Shown: positions 1-8,435 of the stretch, piece after piece
How positions within the stretch are numbered: the first letter of the stretch is position 1
How the letters are laid out: each line of letters opens with the position of its first letter
Assembly (NCBI GenBank): GCA_000332255.1
Contig: KB235926.1
Location: forward strand, 4,378,537 to 4,442,536
DNA: 64,000 bases
From: a cyanobacterium PCC 7702
GTDB lineage: Bacteria > Cyanobacteriota > Cyanobacteriia > Cyanobacteriales > Nostocaceae
Direction of reading: 5' to 3'
The notes under the pieces: generated by a model
Database searches by the model: none
The model's input: the letters and a program-made list of their open reading frames with translations, nothing else
Told to the model about the DNA's origin: nothing
Program-made: the position numbers and the translations under genes

Positions 1-140
1 AATCTTTCCACAACCAAAGACAGGCTCTGCAACAGATCAAAGAAATTTCTGATTCTGTGAAAGACCTGCGTAAAATTCTTGATGAAGAGTTAAAAACAAT
101 AAATAGTATTCTAAAATCACTGGAAGAAAGAACTAAATAA
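1..140 (+). CDS. C-terminal end of an unidentified coiled-coil protein (partial)
   Basis: The open frame enters from the left edge (first full codon at base 3) and ends at a TAA at 138-140. The visible 45 residues are rich in Lys, Glu, Leu and Ile and end in SLEERTK, with heptad spacing typical of a coiled coil. The next gene starts 20 bases later behind a strong Shine-Dalgarno sequence, so the two are probably co-transcribed. The protein family cannot be named from this fragment. Confidence 0.6.
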   Translation, partial: SFHNQRQALQQIKEISDSVKDLRKILDEELKTINSILKSLEERTK

Positions 141-160
141 AGACAATTTAGGAGGTATTT

Positions 161-610
161 GTGAAACCATATTCAAATGAATTTGTTTTTACTCAGGAAG
201 ATCTGCAATTGTCCGCGAAGCTGCCAAAGGAAATCCAAAAATTCAAAGATAAATATCCTTACGTTTTTTCTCAAGTCTTAGAATTCTACTGGCTTCCTCC
301 TCTCCCAGCTGATTCTGATATTGAGAAGGTAGATGTTATTTGGCGTGATGAAAAGTACTCTGCCTGGTTAACTATTTTTAGGGGGAAGTTGTGGGACATT
401 GAACTGGAACTTCCGCCCCAAGTAAAGACCGTAGAAGTTTTTTTTGATATCAAGAAAGAAGGTGATATTTACACGGAATGTGTCTATCTACAGATTGAAG
501 ATGTAGAAGTGATCAATAGGCTTAAAAATATAGCTTTACCACCTCTTTTTTCAGATCTTCCCTATCAAGCTAAAATTCTTAGCTTGCTCTACGAACGCAA
601 CAATAAATGA
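161..610 (+). CDS. Hypothetical protein, 149 aa
   Basis: I do not recognise this gene. It starts with GTG at 161, preceded by a near-perfect ribosome binding site (AGGAGGT, 150-156). The product is a soluble, acidic, aromatic-rich protein with no signal peptide or membrane segment. Residues about 55-115 alternate hydrophobic and charged positions (IWRDEKYSAWLTIF, VEVFFDI), which suggests a beta-rich fold. It lies between a coiled-coil protein and another unknown gene, with only 17 bases to the latter's start, so the three probably form an operon. Nothing in the sequence gives a function. Confidence 0.7.
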   Translation: MKPYSNEFVFTQEDLQLSAKLPKEIQKFKDKYPYVFSQVLEFYWLPPLPADSDIEKVDVIWRDEKYSAWLTIFRGKLWDIELELPPQVKTVEVFFDIKKEGDIYTECVYLQIEDVEVINRLKNIALPPLFSDLPYQAKILSLLYERNNK

Positions 611-627
611 GGATAAGGAGAAATAAT

Positions 628-1053
628 ATGTCAGACTCAATTAACAACCCTTTGATCCCCAGCACTGGACTACCCAGGGAACATCACGCCCAGCAATTGC
701 AGCAATTACTCGAGCGTGATATTAATTTTTTTATTCTGCTTGCAAAGCAAATTTTTGAAGATATTGGCATTAAAGCAGGGAAAAATGTAACTATCAAGAT
801 TGGAAAAGAAGATGTTTATAAAGGAAACAGGTTCTGTTCTTCTGATGTTGAAAAACAAAAAGAAGTAGTTTCGAAAACTATTCAAGCCTTTTTAGAGCCT
901 GAGAAGTTTAAAGGGGAGTTCTCGTTTTTCTTGGGAAACAAAAAATATACGCCATGTCGAAATTCTAATTACTCCCTATTAGGGATTGAAACAAATTCTT
1001 CCTGTCCTTTCTCATCTGGATCGGGAGTCGAAATTCTAATTACTCCCTATTAG
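628..1053 (+). CDS. Hypothetical protein whose 3' end runs into a CRISPR array
   Basis: I do not recognise this protein. ATG at 628 is the better start because AAGGAG (616-621) sits just upstream; an in-frame ATG at 607 overlaps the previous stop codon. Residues 1-109 look like ordinary protein, with a helical stretch (QQLLERDINFFILLAKQIF). From about residue 110 the frame simply translates CRISPR repeat 1, spacer 1 and part of repeat 2, ending at a TAG inside repeat 2. The natural C-terminus is therefore probably lost or displaced, and the last ~32 residues should not be used for homology. It belongs to the 161-610 operon. Confidence 0.6.
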   Translation: MSDSINNPLIPSTGLPREHHAQQLQQLLERDINFFILLAKQIFEDIGIKAGKNVTIKIGKEDVYKGNRFCSSDVEKQKEVVSKTIQAFLEPEKFKGEFSFFLGNKKYTPCRNSNYSLLGIETNSSCPFSSGSGVEILITPY

Positions 1054-1141
1054 GGATTGAAACTGGCACCTTCCAAATTTGCGAAGGCCAAATTGGCCCC
1101 GCGGGTCGAAATTCTAATTACTCCCTATTAGGGATTGAAAC
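956..1141 (+). CRISPR. Minimal CRISPR array, three 37-nt repeats and two spacers
   Basis: Three identical 37-base repeats lie at 956-992, 1027-1063 and 1105-1141, separated by spacers of 34 (993-1026) and 41 bases (1064-1104). Each repeat begins GTCGAAATTC, contains the short palindrome TCCCTATTAGGGA and ends ATTGAAAC. That end is the classic 8-nt handle of type I/III crRNAs, so the crRNA-sense strand is +. The leader should lie upstream of 956, but that stretch is coding-like sequence and no AT-rich leader is visible. There are no intact cas genes in the window; only a truncated cas3 lies 15 kb to the right. Confidence 0.93.
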
Positions 1142-1157
1142 CTTTTAATTTCTTACC

Positions 1158-4100
1158 CTATACGACAGATCCCAGGGCGAAATTGACTGTATAGGGTTCT
1201 TCTAAAGATTGCTGAGTGCTAGCTTTGATCGCATCAAGATAGCGGCGCAGAGCTTGCAACTGTGTGGGGTTGGGACGATAGGAAAAATTGCCTTGTTTTT
1301 CAAAAAGCGGTGCTTCTGCGATCGCCTTGTAATCTGGATTCTCCTTCGAGGCCTGGGCTAGCCAGTTATAAACTATACCGTTAGGTAAAAATCCTGGTGG
1401 TAGTTCTCCCTCTAGAAAAGCTAGCAGGCGTTGCTGACAGGTGCGAGTATTAATGCCACGAGCCTCGAACAGTTCCATAGCTTCATTTAAAGACAGAGGT
1501 GGTTCTGGTATCAATCGCAACAACTCTGTGAACAGAAAATAATCAGTATACTGTTGTCTGGGTATTTCTAAAACCTGGGGATGTAAAGGCAGCATCGCCA
1601 AACCATACGCTACTCGACTGCAACCAGGAGTACCATTTTCATTCATGTACGAATCTTGAATAATTCTGGCGTTGGGGAGTTTTTGCCGCAACCAACGGGA
1701 AATAGCAGCTAAGCTAGCTGTACCACCGGTCAGGATAGCTTGCTGAACCGCTTCTGTGGGAATACCTTTTGCTACTAATAATTTGTTGAGTTCACGATTA
1801 ATACGGCGTACGAACGGTACCAAAACTTGGGTTTCCAAATCTCGTCGGTGCAATAGCCAGCGCTGGTCTGCCAATTCGAGAGGAAAAGATTCTTGGTGTT
1901 GCAAAATTAACTTTAAAGCCACAGCTGCATCCAGTACAGCTAACCCAAGCAGAGAGCTTTCCAGACGTTGTTGAAGGCGAATGCGATCGCCAAGATCTGG
2001 TTCTCCCGGTCGGGGTAGATTCAATGTTTCCAATCCCAAGTCAGAAAAACTCATGTTCTCAGCATCTCTAACGAGAAGCCGCGGGAGCGCGTCTACGGAA
2101 ACGACAGTTTGATTTTGCTCTGGACTAATTGCTTGTCGCCATTTTGTCGGCAAAAGCAATTGACAGATAATATCTTGCTCTATTCCCTTGCCAGCGTAGG
2201 CAAAACCATGGAGCATAAAGTCATCGTGGCTTAGATCTTCCAAATTTTCAGGTAAATCAACCAACGCCATCTCCGTGTGGGATGAACCGATATTGATAAT
2301 AAGGGTATTGCCAACCAGAGGATGCTCGCTGGTTTTAGCAGCGCAAGTAGTGTGGTTACCAGCAAATTGCACGACCTCACCACCAGCACCGTCAAGTTCT
2401 GAAAGCAAAGTAGCGATCGCCTCCTCGACAAAAAATACCTGCTGGGGATGGGAAACAATCTTGCTAATCAGCAAAGCTTCCCGAACATTGAAGCGATACT
2501 GTTCCGACCAATTCCAAGGACAGGTACAAATTGCACCAGCCAAATTATCTATTGCTTTGTGAAAGATTTGCTCTTCCAGACCAACAGCTGCTGCTGTTAA
2601 ACCCAAAGTTGTGCTGCTGCGGTCGGATTTTAGCGTTAACAACAATTTTGACAGCGATCGCACAACCCAAACCAACGGTACGGTAGCAACTTCATTACAT
2701 TGCAACACAGGTTCCCATTTCGAGCGTTCGTTTTTATAGGGAACAGCAACGTGTAAAAAAGGTTTCAGCTGAGCGGAAAACAGATTTTGTACCCTCGAAG
2801 CAGCATCGTTACTATCAGCTTGCTTGTTTTCTGTTTCCAACTGATGGCCGCTAGAATATGCTGTGGGTGGCAAGTAAACTTCTGCAGGTAAGCGAAATAC
2901 TTTCGTTTGAGCATTCGGTTGGTTTTGAGCTTCCCAGTAGATAGGATAAGCTACTTTCTTCGAAAAATTAAACAACACCGCAGAAATTCCTGTCGTACCC
3001 AAATCTAGACCCAAATACCAAGCTGAGTTGCTCTCTGAACCATCAGATTCTTTCTTCTCTACAAAATTAGAATCTGAAGGCAAAACTATTTCTAAAATAT
3101 CTGTAGTATCTTGCTTTTTTTTTTCAGTTTCAGCTACTTGCACTTGCGTCAAAGTACTTTCTTGCTGCTGTTGTTCTTTTGCTGTAGACGCGCTTGCGCC
3201 GCTTCTCGTTAGAGATGGTGAATCTTCTAAACTACCAGCACTCTGGGATGAAGCATCAACCTTTTGTTCATCAAAGTTAGCCAAATCCCGGTCTAATTGC
3301 TGCAATTGTTCTGCATCCAAGGAAATTTCCGGTACCGCTTGCGTTTGATTTTCTGGTTGTGGGAGTAAATTTTGTTGTAGTGAAGCCGGAACGTAACTCT
3401 CCTCCGTTCGTGTAGCGTGCTGGATGGCATCAGATTGATGGCGATAATAAGCTTGTATTGCTTCTTCTTCGCGTGCTAATCTATCTAAAGCCTCTTCTGG
3501 CGAAGAAAAACAGATAGACTGGGCATTTTCTGCAAAAGGGGTCTCAGCCGTTTCTGTTAGGAGATTTTGCGCCTCTGTTGTATTGATGTTGCTTGGCTCT
3601 AAAAGACCTGCATCTGGTTCGTCAAACCAAGGATCGGCGGTACCCGCAGTAGAATCGGTAGCTTGAGTTTCATCTATCCTAACGCTAGGAGGTAAATTGT
3701 CAGCAATATCAAGCTGGGGTGACGATTTTGTTACTTGGGGAGCTGCAAAAATAATCTCCTGGGGAACAAACTCAGAATTAGGTGGATTGATTTCGGGATT
3801 AACAACAGCAGTGTCGGTGGATAATTCCTGCACATTTTCAGGCGTTTCCACCTGGGGGTGACTAATTCCAGTGGTATTGTCGACGGTTGAGTGTTCACCT
3901 ACAGCATCAGAACTAACCGTCCCAGCAGTGTTGTTCGTACCAAACAAGCTAGCATAAAGTTGCTCAACTTCATCGCCAACGGAGATGGACTGCTTTGCAG
4001 GTACCTGTTCACTGCGATTGATATCGCCACTGAGGGAATTATCCTCCTTGGTTGATGGAAAAGCAGCTGGGGATTCAAAAGATCCTGCTGCTTGCAAGCT

Positions 4101-5060
4101 TTTTGGATCGGGGGGTAGGGTTTCTTTGTGGATGTCTATCGTAAAAGGTTCTTGGGAAGTAATTTTTAGTTGCGTTTGCTGCGCTAAATTATCGATCAAG
4201 CCACTGAGCAGCTGTTCTCCCTGCAGTCCTTTGGTATACATTCTCGCCAGTGCTTGCGATAGCGATTCGCTATAGGCGTGGATGTTGCGCTGTAATGACT
4301 CAAACACAACGTTAACACTGCCATCTAAAGCCAGCAACCGTCGGTCCAATTCTTGCGCTAGATTGGTCAATCGTTGCAATTGTTCCGGCGACTGTAAAGA
4401 TGAAAAAGAAGAAGACAACGGTGGTTGCATGTTTTCGGTATTATCCACCAGCTGTTGTTGCTCCTCATGTTTAGGAAAACCAGCACCACCTAGAGAAAGT
4501 TGCTGCTGTTGGGAAGAGTCAGTTAGCATTGATGAGTTTTGAGGTTGGAAACTGACTCCAAGATGACTGGTCAATGCTTGTAAAAAATCTGTAATAATTC
4601 GTTCTTGGTTTGCTAGTTGTTGGGTAAGAGAGTAGTTTTGGATTCGTCTTTGCTCTAATTGTCTTATTTCTTGGACAAGATTGGCTCGCTCTTGCAAAAG
4701 GCTTTGCAATTCTGCTTGTAAAGGTGCCAAAACAGAAGAAAATGCATTTGCTTCAGCACAGTTGACATTGACTTCTACTTGGTTGGGTTGGTTCTGCTGT
4801 ACTGTAGGCGAGTGGTTGTTTTTAACAATAAATCTTGCTAACAATGGCGATAAGTGCCGTTGTTGTTTCGGTTCATTGTTTTCTGGATTACTTGTTGTTG
4901 TTTCAGTATCCGTATAGCTGGCCAAAAAGTTGCGAATTTTCTCTAAAATCTGTCTTGGCTGCTGTCCTTCACTGGCCAGAAGTTTAGAAAGGCGTTTGTT
5001 GTTCAGCAGACTATCAAGCTCTGCGATGAGTGTTTGAATTTCAGCTGTGCGGGAAGTCAC
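1158..5060 (-). CDS. Very large coiled-coil protein with C-terminal Hsp70/actin-like ATPase domain
   Basis: This 1,300-residue protein starts with GTG. Residues ~110-300 hold two coiled-coil blocks (LQAELQSLLQERANL and a Leu-rich block near 225-290). Residues ~300-675 are Glu/Ser/Thr/Gln-rich and probably disordered. Residues ~680-1130 form an actin/Hsp70-type nucleotide-binding domain: phosphate-1 loop LGLDLGTTGIS (~682), phosphate-2 motif IINIGSSHTEMALVDL (~922) and adenosine motif ILTGGTASLAA (~1110). The C-terminal 170 residues do not look like a DnaK substrate-binding domain, so it is not a classical chaperone. Three short palindromic repeats (2063-2096, 3184-3218, 3406-3430) are read through in frame. 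Role unknown; a scaffold- or cytoskeleton-like ATPase is an inference. Confidence 0.88.
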   Translation of the reverse strand: MTSRTAEIQTLIAELDSLLNNKRLSKLLASEGQQPRQILEKIRNFLASYTDTETTTSNPENNEPKQQRHLSPLLARFIVKNNHSPTVQQNQPNQVEVNVNCAEANAFSSVLAPLQAELQSLLQERANLVQEIRQLEQRRIQNYSLTQQLANQERIITDFLQALTSHLGVSFQPQNSSMLTDSSQQQQLSLGGAGFPKHEEQQQLVDNTENMQPPLSSSFSSLQSPEQLQRLTNLAQELDRRLLALDGSVNVVFESLQRNIHAYSESLSQALARMYTKGLQGEQLLSGLIDNLAQQTQLKITSQEPFTIDIHKETLPPDPKSLQAAGSFESPAAFPSTKEDNSLSGDINRSEQVPAKQSISVGDEVEQLYASLFGTNNTAGTVSSDAVGEHSTVDNTTGISHPQVETPENVQELSTDTAVVNPEINPPNSEFVPQEIIFAAPQVTKSSPQLDIADNLPPSVRIDETQATDSTAGTADPWFDEPDAGLLEPSNINTTEAQNLLTETAETPFAENAQSICFSSPEEALDRLAREEEAIQAYYRHQSDAIQHATRTEESYVPASLQQNLLPQPENQTQAVPEISLDAEQLQQLDRDLANFDEQKVDASSQSAGSLEDSPSLTRSGASASTAKEQQQQESTLTQVQVAETEKKKQDTTDILEIVLPSDSNFVEKKESDGSESNSAWYLGLDLGTTGISAVLFNFSKKVAYPIYWEAQNQPNAQTKVFRLPAEVYLPPTAYSSGHQLETENKQADSNDAASRVQNLFSAQLKPFLHVAVPYKNERSKWEPVLQCNEVATVPLVWVVRSLSKLLLTLKSDRSSTTLGLTAAAVGLEEQIFHKAIDNLAGAICTCPWNWSEQYRFNVREALLISKIVSHPQQVFFVEEAIATLLSELDGAGGEVVQFAGNHTTCAAKTSEHPLVGNTLIINIGSSHTEMALVDLPENLEDLSHDDFMLHGFAYAGKGIEQDIICQLLLPTKWRQAISPEQNQTVVSVDALPRLLVRDAENMSFSDLGLETLNLPRPGEPDLGDRIRLQQRLESSLLGLAVLDAAVALKLILQHQESFPLELADQRWLLHRRDLETQVLVPFVRRINRELNKLLVAKGIPTEAVQQAILTGGTASLAAISRWLRQKLPNARIIQDSYMNENGTPGCSRVAYGLAMLPLHPQVLEIPRQQYTDYFLFTELLRLIPEPPLSLNEAMELFEARGINTRTCQQRLLAFLEGELPPGFLPNGIVYNWLAQASKENPDYKAIAEAPLFEKQGNFSYRPNPTQLQALRRYLDAIKASTQQSLEEPYTVNFALGSVV
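2063..2096 (-). repeat. Family A palindromic repeat inside the Hsp70-like gene
   Basis: On the minus strand it reads GTAGACGCGC, a short variable part, CGGCTTCTCG and TTAGAGATG, matching the copies at 3184, 16175 and 17733. It is translated in frame as VDALPRLLVRDA within the ATPase domain, between the phosphate-2 and adenosine motifs. Confidence 0.8.
3184..3218 (+). repeat. Family A palindromic repeat inside the Hsp70-like gene
   Basis: It reads GTAGACGCGC, CCGCTTCTCG and TTAGAGATGG on the + strand. The host gene runs on the minus strand, so this copy is inserted the opposite way round from the 2063 copy. It is translated as SPSLTRSGASAST in the low-complexity linker just before the ATPase domain. 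Confidence 0.8.
3406..3430 (-). repeat. Family B repeat inside the Hsp70-like gene
   Basis: The minus strand reads ATGCCATCCAGCACGCTACA then CGAAC, a close variant of the copies at 15201, 16002 and 26401. It is translated in frame as DAIQHATRTE. Nearly the same peptide occurs in the Hsp20 and PRC-barrel genes. Confidence 0.85.
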
Positions 5061-5769
5061 TTTGATTTACCTTCACTATAAATGTAAGTTTGATATTACG
5101 GTTGTTACTTTATTACTTATTACTACTGTCATTATGTTATGCATCAGGTGAACGTTCGCAGCTTTTGGGCGATCGCCTGAAATAGTTGGTTACATTTCTA
5201 TAATTTTTCAGTGGTGAGGCTGTCTCAAACATGAAACTTGCCAGCACGATCCACCTGTAGTCTTGATAAAAAATGAGTTAAATAATTTTGCAACAGTTAT
5301 TTTCAGTCAATTCTTAAAACATTTTCACCTGCAGCTAGCTGAAATTGCCATCACTGTCTTGATGATTAAAAACTGTATTAGCAAAATTTTACGAGCTTGA
5401 GTATTATTAAGATCGCTTGCTTGTATTTTAGTTATCATGGTTGCGGTGTGGGTAACTCAAAATTAAAAATCAGCATGGTGACAACACTGCTTTGTTATAT
5501 CAAACTTTTACTTGGTTTTCACTAATAGGTTAAAAATAGTTGAAAAATCCTCTTGTCGGCTGACAAGGGAAACACAGTTTGATCTTTTCTCAGGAAGGAG
5601 CTTTTGCTTTGATATTTTAGTCACTATCTCAGGAATTTGGAAACAACCTGAGAAATTTTTACCCACAGCAAGCGAGCGATCGCCATTGTTAAATTTCCAG
5701 TATCCTAGCGGTGACAAAGCCGTTTTGGTTTGTTGTATACATTACAGCGTTTAGCAGGCAATTTTCGTA
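5061..5769. other. Intergenic region, 709 bp, divergent promoters expected
   Basis: It separates the leftward Hsp70-like gene from the rightward Crp/Fnr gene, so both promoters should be here. It is AT-rich with stop codons in all frames, and carries HIP1 octamers, for example at 5169-5176. Short open frames at 5508-5754 have no ribosome binding site and look accidental. No further element is recognised. Confidence 0.6.
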
Positions 5770-6468
5770 ATGGAAGATCGGCACAGCGTGCAGACACCAG
5801 CCAATACATGGATTTTATCGGCTCCCTTTTTTCAAGGGTTACCTGAAGCTGTTATAGAATTAGCCTTGATCCATTTTGTCACCCGTACTCATCCAGCTAA
5901 CCAGGTAATCCTGCTGGAAAATGACTGGGGAGGTTCTGTCTATTTTATTATTGAGGGGTGGGTAAAAATCCGCACCTACAATCTGGAAGGAAAAGAGGTA
6001 ACGCTGAATATTATCGGCAAAGGAGAATTATTCGGCGAAATGGCAGCTCTTGATGAAGTACCCCGCTCTACAGATGTCATAACGCTGACTACAACTGTCA
6101 TTGGTAGCATGCCAGCTCAAGATTTTCTCAAGTTAATTCAAACAGAACCCCTAGCAGGATTGAGATTATCTCAACTTATGGCGCGGCGTTTGCGACAAGT
6201 TAACCGACGCCTGCGTTTGCGCGAATCTGACAGTCAATCGCGCGTGGCTGATACGCTGTTATTTTTAGCAGAAGGACAAGGAAAAAAAGGACAAACGGGA
6301 ACGGAAATTCCCAATTTACCTCACCGAGAGTTGAGCAGCTTAAGCGGATTGGCACGGGAAACAGTAACGCGAGTGCTAACAAGGCTAGAGAAAAAAGGTC
6401 TTATCAAGCGCGATCAGGAGGTTATTTGTATCCCAGATGTGTCAGCCTTAGAAAGAATGATAGTTTAA
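5770..6468 (+). CDS. Crp/Fnr-family transcriptional regulator
   Basis: The 232-residue length is usual for the family. Residues ~20-130 form a cyclic-nucleotide-binding-type beta barrel (GELFGEMAALDEVPRSTDV, with PRST in place of the PRSA typical of cAMP binding). Residues ~150-225 carry a Crp-type winged helix whose recognition helix is LSGLARETVTRVLTRLEKKG. No Fnr-type cysteine cluster is visible at the N-terminus, so oxygen sensing by an iron-sulfur cluster is unlikely. The DUF2232 gene follows after 13 bases and the CobT-like gene after that, so the three may be one unit. The effector and targets are unknown. Confidence 0.9.
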   Translation: MEDRHSVQTPANTWILSAPFFQGLPEAVIELALIHFVTRTHPANQVILLENDWGGSVYFIIEGWVKIRTYNLEGKEVTLNIIGKGELFGEMAALDEVPRSTDVITLTTTVIGSMPAQDFLKLIQTEPLAGLRLSQLMARRLRQVNRRLRLRESDSQSRVADTLLFLAEGQGKKGQTGTEIPNLPHRELSSLSGLARETVTRVLTRLEKKGLIKRDQEVICIPDVSALERMIV

Positions 6469-6481
6469 TTGACCAAAAATT

Positions 6482-7207
6482 ATGAGCATTACAGATTCTC
6501 CTGGTGAAGAGCCGGAAAAAGGTTTTCTTTCCCACAAAAATGCACGGGTGCATCAACAAGACGATTTAAGACAGCCGCTTTTGAAACTAGATGCTCCTTT
6601 GAGGATGGTGGAAACAGCTTTTTTAGCTAGTGCTGCTAGCTTAATTTGGTTTATTAATTTCTATTTTCCTTTGGGTCCGGTGTTGCGGATATTTTTTCCA
6701 GTGCCCATTGCTTTAGTTTACCTGCGTTGGGGTCACAGAGCAGCATGGATGGCAGCAGTTACTTCGGGTTTGTTGCTGTTGGTGTTGATGGGACCAGTGC
6801 GCAGTTTATTGTTTGTTATGCCCTTTGCTTTTATGGGAGTACTTTTGGGAGCAACTTGGCATCGTCGCGTTCCCTGGATTGTTTCTATTACCCTTGCTGC
6901 CATTTTGGGAACCTTGGGGGTATTTTTCCGGTTGTGGCTACTTTCGGTATTGTCAGGAGAAGACCTTTGGGTATACGCGATCAACCAAGTTACAGATTTA
7001 ATAGAGTGGCTGTTCCTCCGATTGGGTATACTGTCATCTCCCAGTGTCTACGCGATTAATCTAGCAGCGATCGCTTTGATTGCCTTCAACAATGTTCTTT
7101 ACCTATTTGTCGTACATTTAGCTGCGTGGCTGCTGTTAGACCGCTTGGGCAATCCCATTTCCCGTCCACCGCGTTGGGTACAAATTTTGATGGATTATGA
7201 AGGATAA
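6482..7207 (+). CDS. DUF2232-type membrane protein
   Basis: This 241-residue integral membrane protein has a ~35-residue hydrophilic N-terminus followed by about six hydrophobic segments (AASLIWFINFYFPLGPVL, AAVTSGLLLLVLMGPV, LFVMPFAFMGVLLGA, IVSITLAAILGTLGVFF, and two near the C-terminus). The pattern and PIALVYLRWGHRAAW fit the cyanobacterial DUF2232 family, whose biochemical role is not established. Some relatives resemble substrate-binding subunits of ECF transporters, and the neighbouring CobT-like gene makes a vitamin-related role imaginable, but that is inference. Confidence 0.8.
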   Translation: MSITDSPGEEPEKGFLSHKNARVHQQDDLRQPLLKLDAPLRMVETAFLASAASLIWFINFYFPLGPVLRIFFPVPIALVYLRWGHRAAWMAAVTSGLLLLVLMGPVRSLLFVMPFAFMGVLLGATWHRRVPWIVSITLAAILGTLGVFFRLWLLSVLSGEDLWVYAINQVTDLIEWLFLRLGILSSPSVYAINLAAIALIAFNNVLYLFVVHLAAWLLLDRLGNPISRPPRWVQILMDYEG

Positions 7208-7234
7208 AATTAAAAGTATTTTAAATTTACTTTC

Positions 7235-8392
7235 ATGATTAGCATTTATACTCAAGAAAAACAAGGAAAAGCATGGATATCTAGATATCGGGGTTGTTCA
7301 CCTCTATTTGCTTGTGTTTTAGGATTTACTGAAACTTGTTTAATACCCGGGATTTCCGCTGCTGGGTGTACGGTGGAAGACCGAAAGTACACAGCAGTTG
7401 CAGATGCGGAATTTTTGTACTGGGGTGCTAAACACAAACCCCGCTATCCCCTACCACCTTTACAAGCTGGAGCATCGCCAGCAATCATTTCCCGTGCAGT
7501 GGTAGAACAATTAAAAATTCCAGTTTACTTGTTCAATGCAGGTCTGGCTCAAGTTCCAGCGGTACCGATAATTGATTTGGGCGGTTCTCCAGCCAAATGT
7601 TTAACTAGCGGCCGTGCAATGGAACTAGCAACAGTGCACCATTTATTATCACAAGGACTGCTGTGGGGCGATCGCCTTGCTCAGAAAATTCCCACAGGTT
7701 ATTTAATCTTGGCGGAATGCGTTGTGGGAGGAACTACAACTGCGTTGGCGCTTTTAACTGCTTTGGGTATTAACGCTGTTGGTAAAGTTAACAGCAGTCA
7801 TCCTATTTGCAACCACAATCAAAAGTGGGCGGTCGTACAAGCTGGTTTGAAGAAAATAAGCAAAAAAAATCCAGAAGCTGGTTTAATTTCCGCTTCCTTG
7901 GTCGATCCTCTGCAGATTGTAGCTGCAGTGGGCGATCCTATGCAAATAGTTGTAGCCGGAATGGCGATTGCTGTGAGTCGCAGTTGCGGAGTGTTACTTG
8001 CTGGCGGAACCCAAATGCTCGCAGTGTATGCACTGATGAGCGCGATCGCTCAAGCTTACACTCTGCCATGGCAGCCAGAAGCTGTCGCGATCGGAACAAC
8101 TCGTTGGGTAGCAGAAGACCCCACCGGAAATACTGTGGAATTAGCCCAACTAGTAGGTGAAAACAGTACAAAATTGGGCGGTGCTCCTCCGCCCCTACTA
8201 GCTACTCAATTGAGTTTTGCTGATTCTGTTTATCCCCAACTTCGAGCCTACGAACAAGGTTTTGTCAAAGAAGGGGTCGGAGCTGGAGGAGCTTGCATTG
8301 CTGCACATCTAAGTTACGATTGGCAGCAACATCAACTGCTGAAAACAGTGGAAGCCCAACTCGAACAGCTATTGCAACTCAACAGTCAATAG
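7235..8392 (+). CDS. CobT-like nicotinate-nucleotide phosphoribosyltransferase family (TIGR00303)
   Basis: This 385-residue protein matches my memory of the TIGR00303 family, related to CobT, the enzyme that makes alpha-ribazole phosphate for the lower loop of cobalamin. Typical blocks are SPAIISRAVVEQL, IIDLGGSPAKC, LAECVVGGTTTALALL, GDPMQIVVAGMAIA and GGTQMLAVYAL. Many cyanobacteria make pseudocobalamin, so the base used may be adenine rather than dimethylbenzimidazole. It follows the DUF2232 gene by 27 bases and is probably co-transcribed with it. No cobalamin riboswitch is seen upstream. Confidence 0.8.
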   Translation: MISIYTQEKQGKAWISRYRGCSPLFACVLGFTETCLIPGISAAGCTVEDRKYTAVADAEFLYWGAKHKPRYPLPPLQAGASPAIISRAVVEQLKIPVYLFNAGLAQVPAVPIIDLGGSPAKCLTSGRAMELATVHHLLSQGLLWGDRLAQKIPTGYLILAECVVGGTTTALALLTALGINAVGKVNSSHPICNHNQKWAVVQAGLKKISKKNPEAGLISASLVDPLQIVAAVGDPMQIVVAGMAIAVSRSCGVLLAGGTQMLAVYALMSAIAQAYTLPWQPEAVAIGTTRWVAEDPTGNTVELAQLVGENSTKLGGAPPPLLATQLSFADSVYPQLRAYEQGFVKEGVGAGGACIAAHLSYDWQQHQLLKTVEAQLEQLLQLNSQ

Positions 8393-8435
8393 TCCAGAGT
8401 CAACCTGCCATCGGCTGTGGAATATTGACTATTGA
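8386..8435. terminator. Possible bidirectional terminator hairpin
   Basis: TCAATAGTC (8386-8394, overlapping the CobT-like stop codon) pairs perfectly with GACTATTGA (8427-8435), leaving a 32-base loop; a T-rich stretch follows at 8447-8454. It lies between two convergent genes. The loop is long, so efficiency as a terminator is uncertain. Confidence 0.4.

Noticed and set aside
5508-5754. Overlapping 69- and 80-codon frames on both strands upstream of the Crp/Fnr gene
   Set aside because: No ribosome binding site, no family resemblance, and they lie in the promoter region; likely chance frames.
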